DNA of 11,808 nucleotides from Acidobacteria bacterium AH-259-G07 (GTDB lineage Bacteria > Acidobacteriota > UBA6911 > RPQK01 > JADFOI01), in assembly GCA_027717925.1 (NCBI GenBank), contig JALLON010000058.1:1-11808 (forward strand), given 5' to 3'. The notes below the pieces were generated by a model that saw only the letters and a program-made list of their open reading frames with translations, searched no databases and had not been told where the DNA came from. Positions 11,746 through 11,808 of the stretch are shown here, one piece after another. Made by a program: the position numbers and the translations under genes. Position 1 is the stretch's first letter; the number at the start of each line of letters is the position of its first letter.

Positions 11746-11808
11746 ATTGCCGCTGACCTCGTGCGAATTCGAGAACCTTTGGAATTCTATAACTTCCGGG
11801 ACTACAAG
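11746..11808. other. Right edge, no gene seen
   Basis: This short stretch holds two GAATTC palindromes (11765-11770 and 11782-11787), 17 bp apart, and nothing else recognisable. A gene beyond the right edge may share the upstream region. Confidence 0.4.

Overview
The window (11,808 bp) carries four large genes for exported proteins in a convergent layout, plus one probable gene remnant. Long VCBS/ASPIC proteins, PVC-type dehydrogenase and haem domains (TIGR02604/TIGR02603) and a DUF1501 + DUF1549/DUF1553 pair together point to Planctomycetota, Verrucomicrobiota or Acidobacteriota. The sequence alone does not decide between them. Base composition is uneven: the first gene looks clearly richer in A+T than the two genes on the right.

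Layout. (1) 56-1825 (+) encodes a secreted seven-loop VCBS/FG-GAP protein with an ASPIC/UnbV C-terminus. (2) 1752-1937 (-) looks like the 5' end of a lost gene: a good ribosome-binding site, an ATG and a Tat-type signal sequence, then no recognisable mature domain. (3) 2290-6828 (+) encodes a 1,512-residue probable lipoprotein with five modules: SGNH-like domain, beta-propeller dehydrogenase, HEAT-like helices, azurin-like copper domain and cytochrome c domain. (4) 6829-6958 is a short convergent intergenic stretch with weak hairpins. (5) Reading leftward from the right edge, 11639-8454 (-) encodes a PSC1-DUF1549-LamG-DUF1553 cytochrome-like protein. It is followed after 28 bases by 8425-6959 (-), a Tat-exported DUF1501 protein. 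A TATAAT-type promoter candidate lies just upstream of this pair.

Working together (inference). All products appear to act outside the cytoplasm. The five-module lipoprotein has a complete set of type-1 copper ligands and a CxxCH haem site beside a propeller of the quinoprotein-dehydrogenase type. It could therefore oxidise an organic substrate, probably a sugar or polyol, and pass electrons through copper and haem. The DUF1553/DUF1501 pair is a co-transcribed set of unknown reaction, common in bacteria that degrade complex glycans. No RNA genes, CRISPR arrays, transposases or phage genes were seen.
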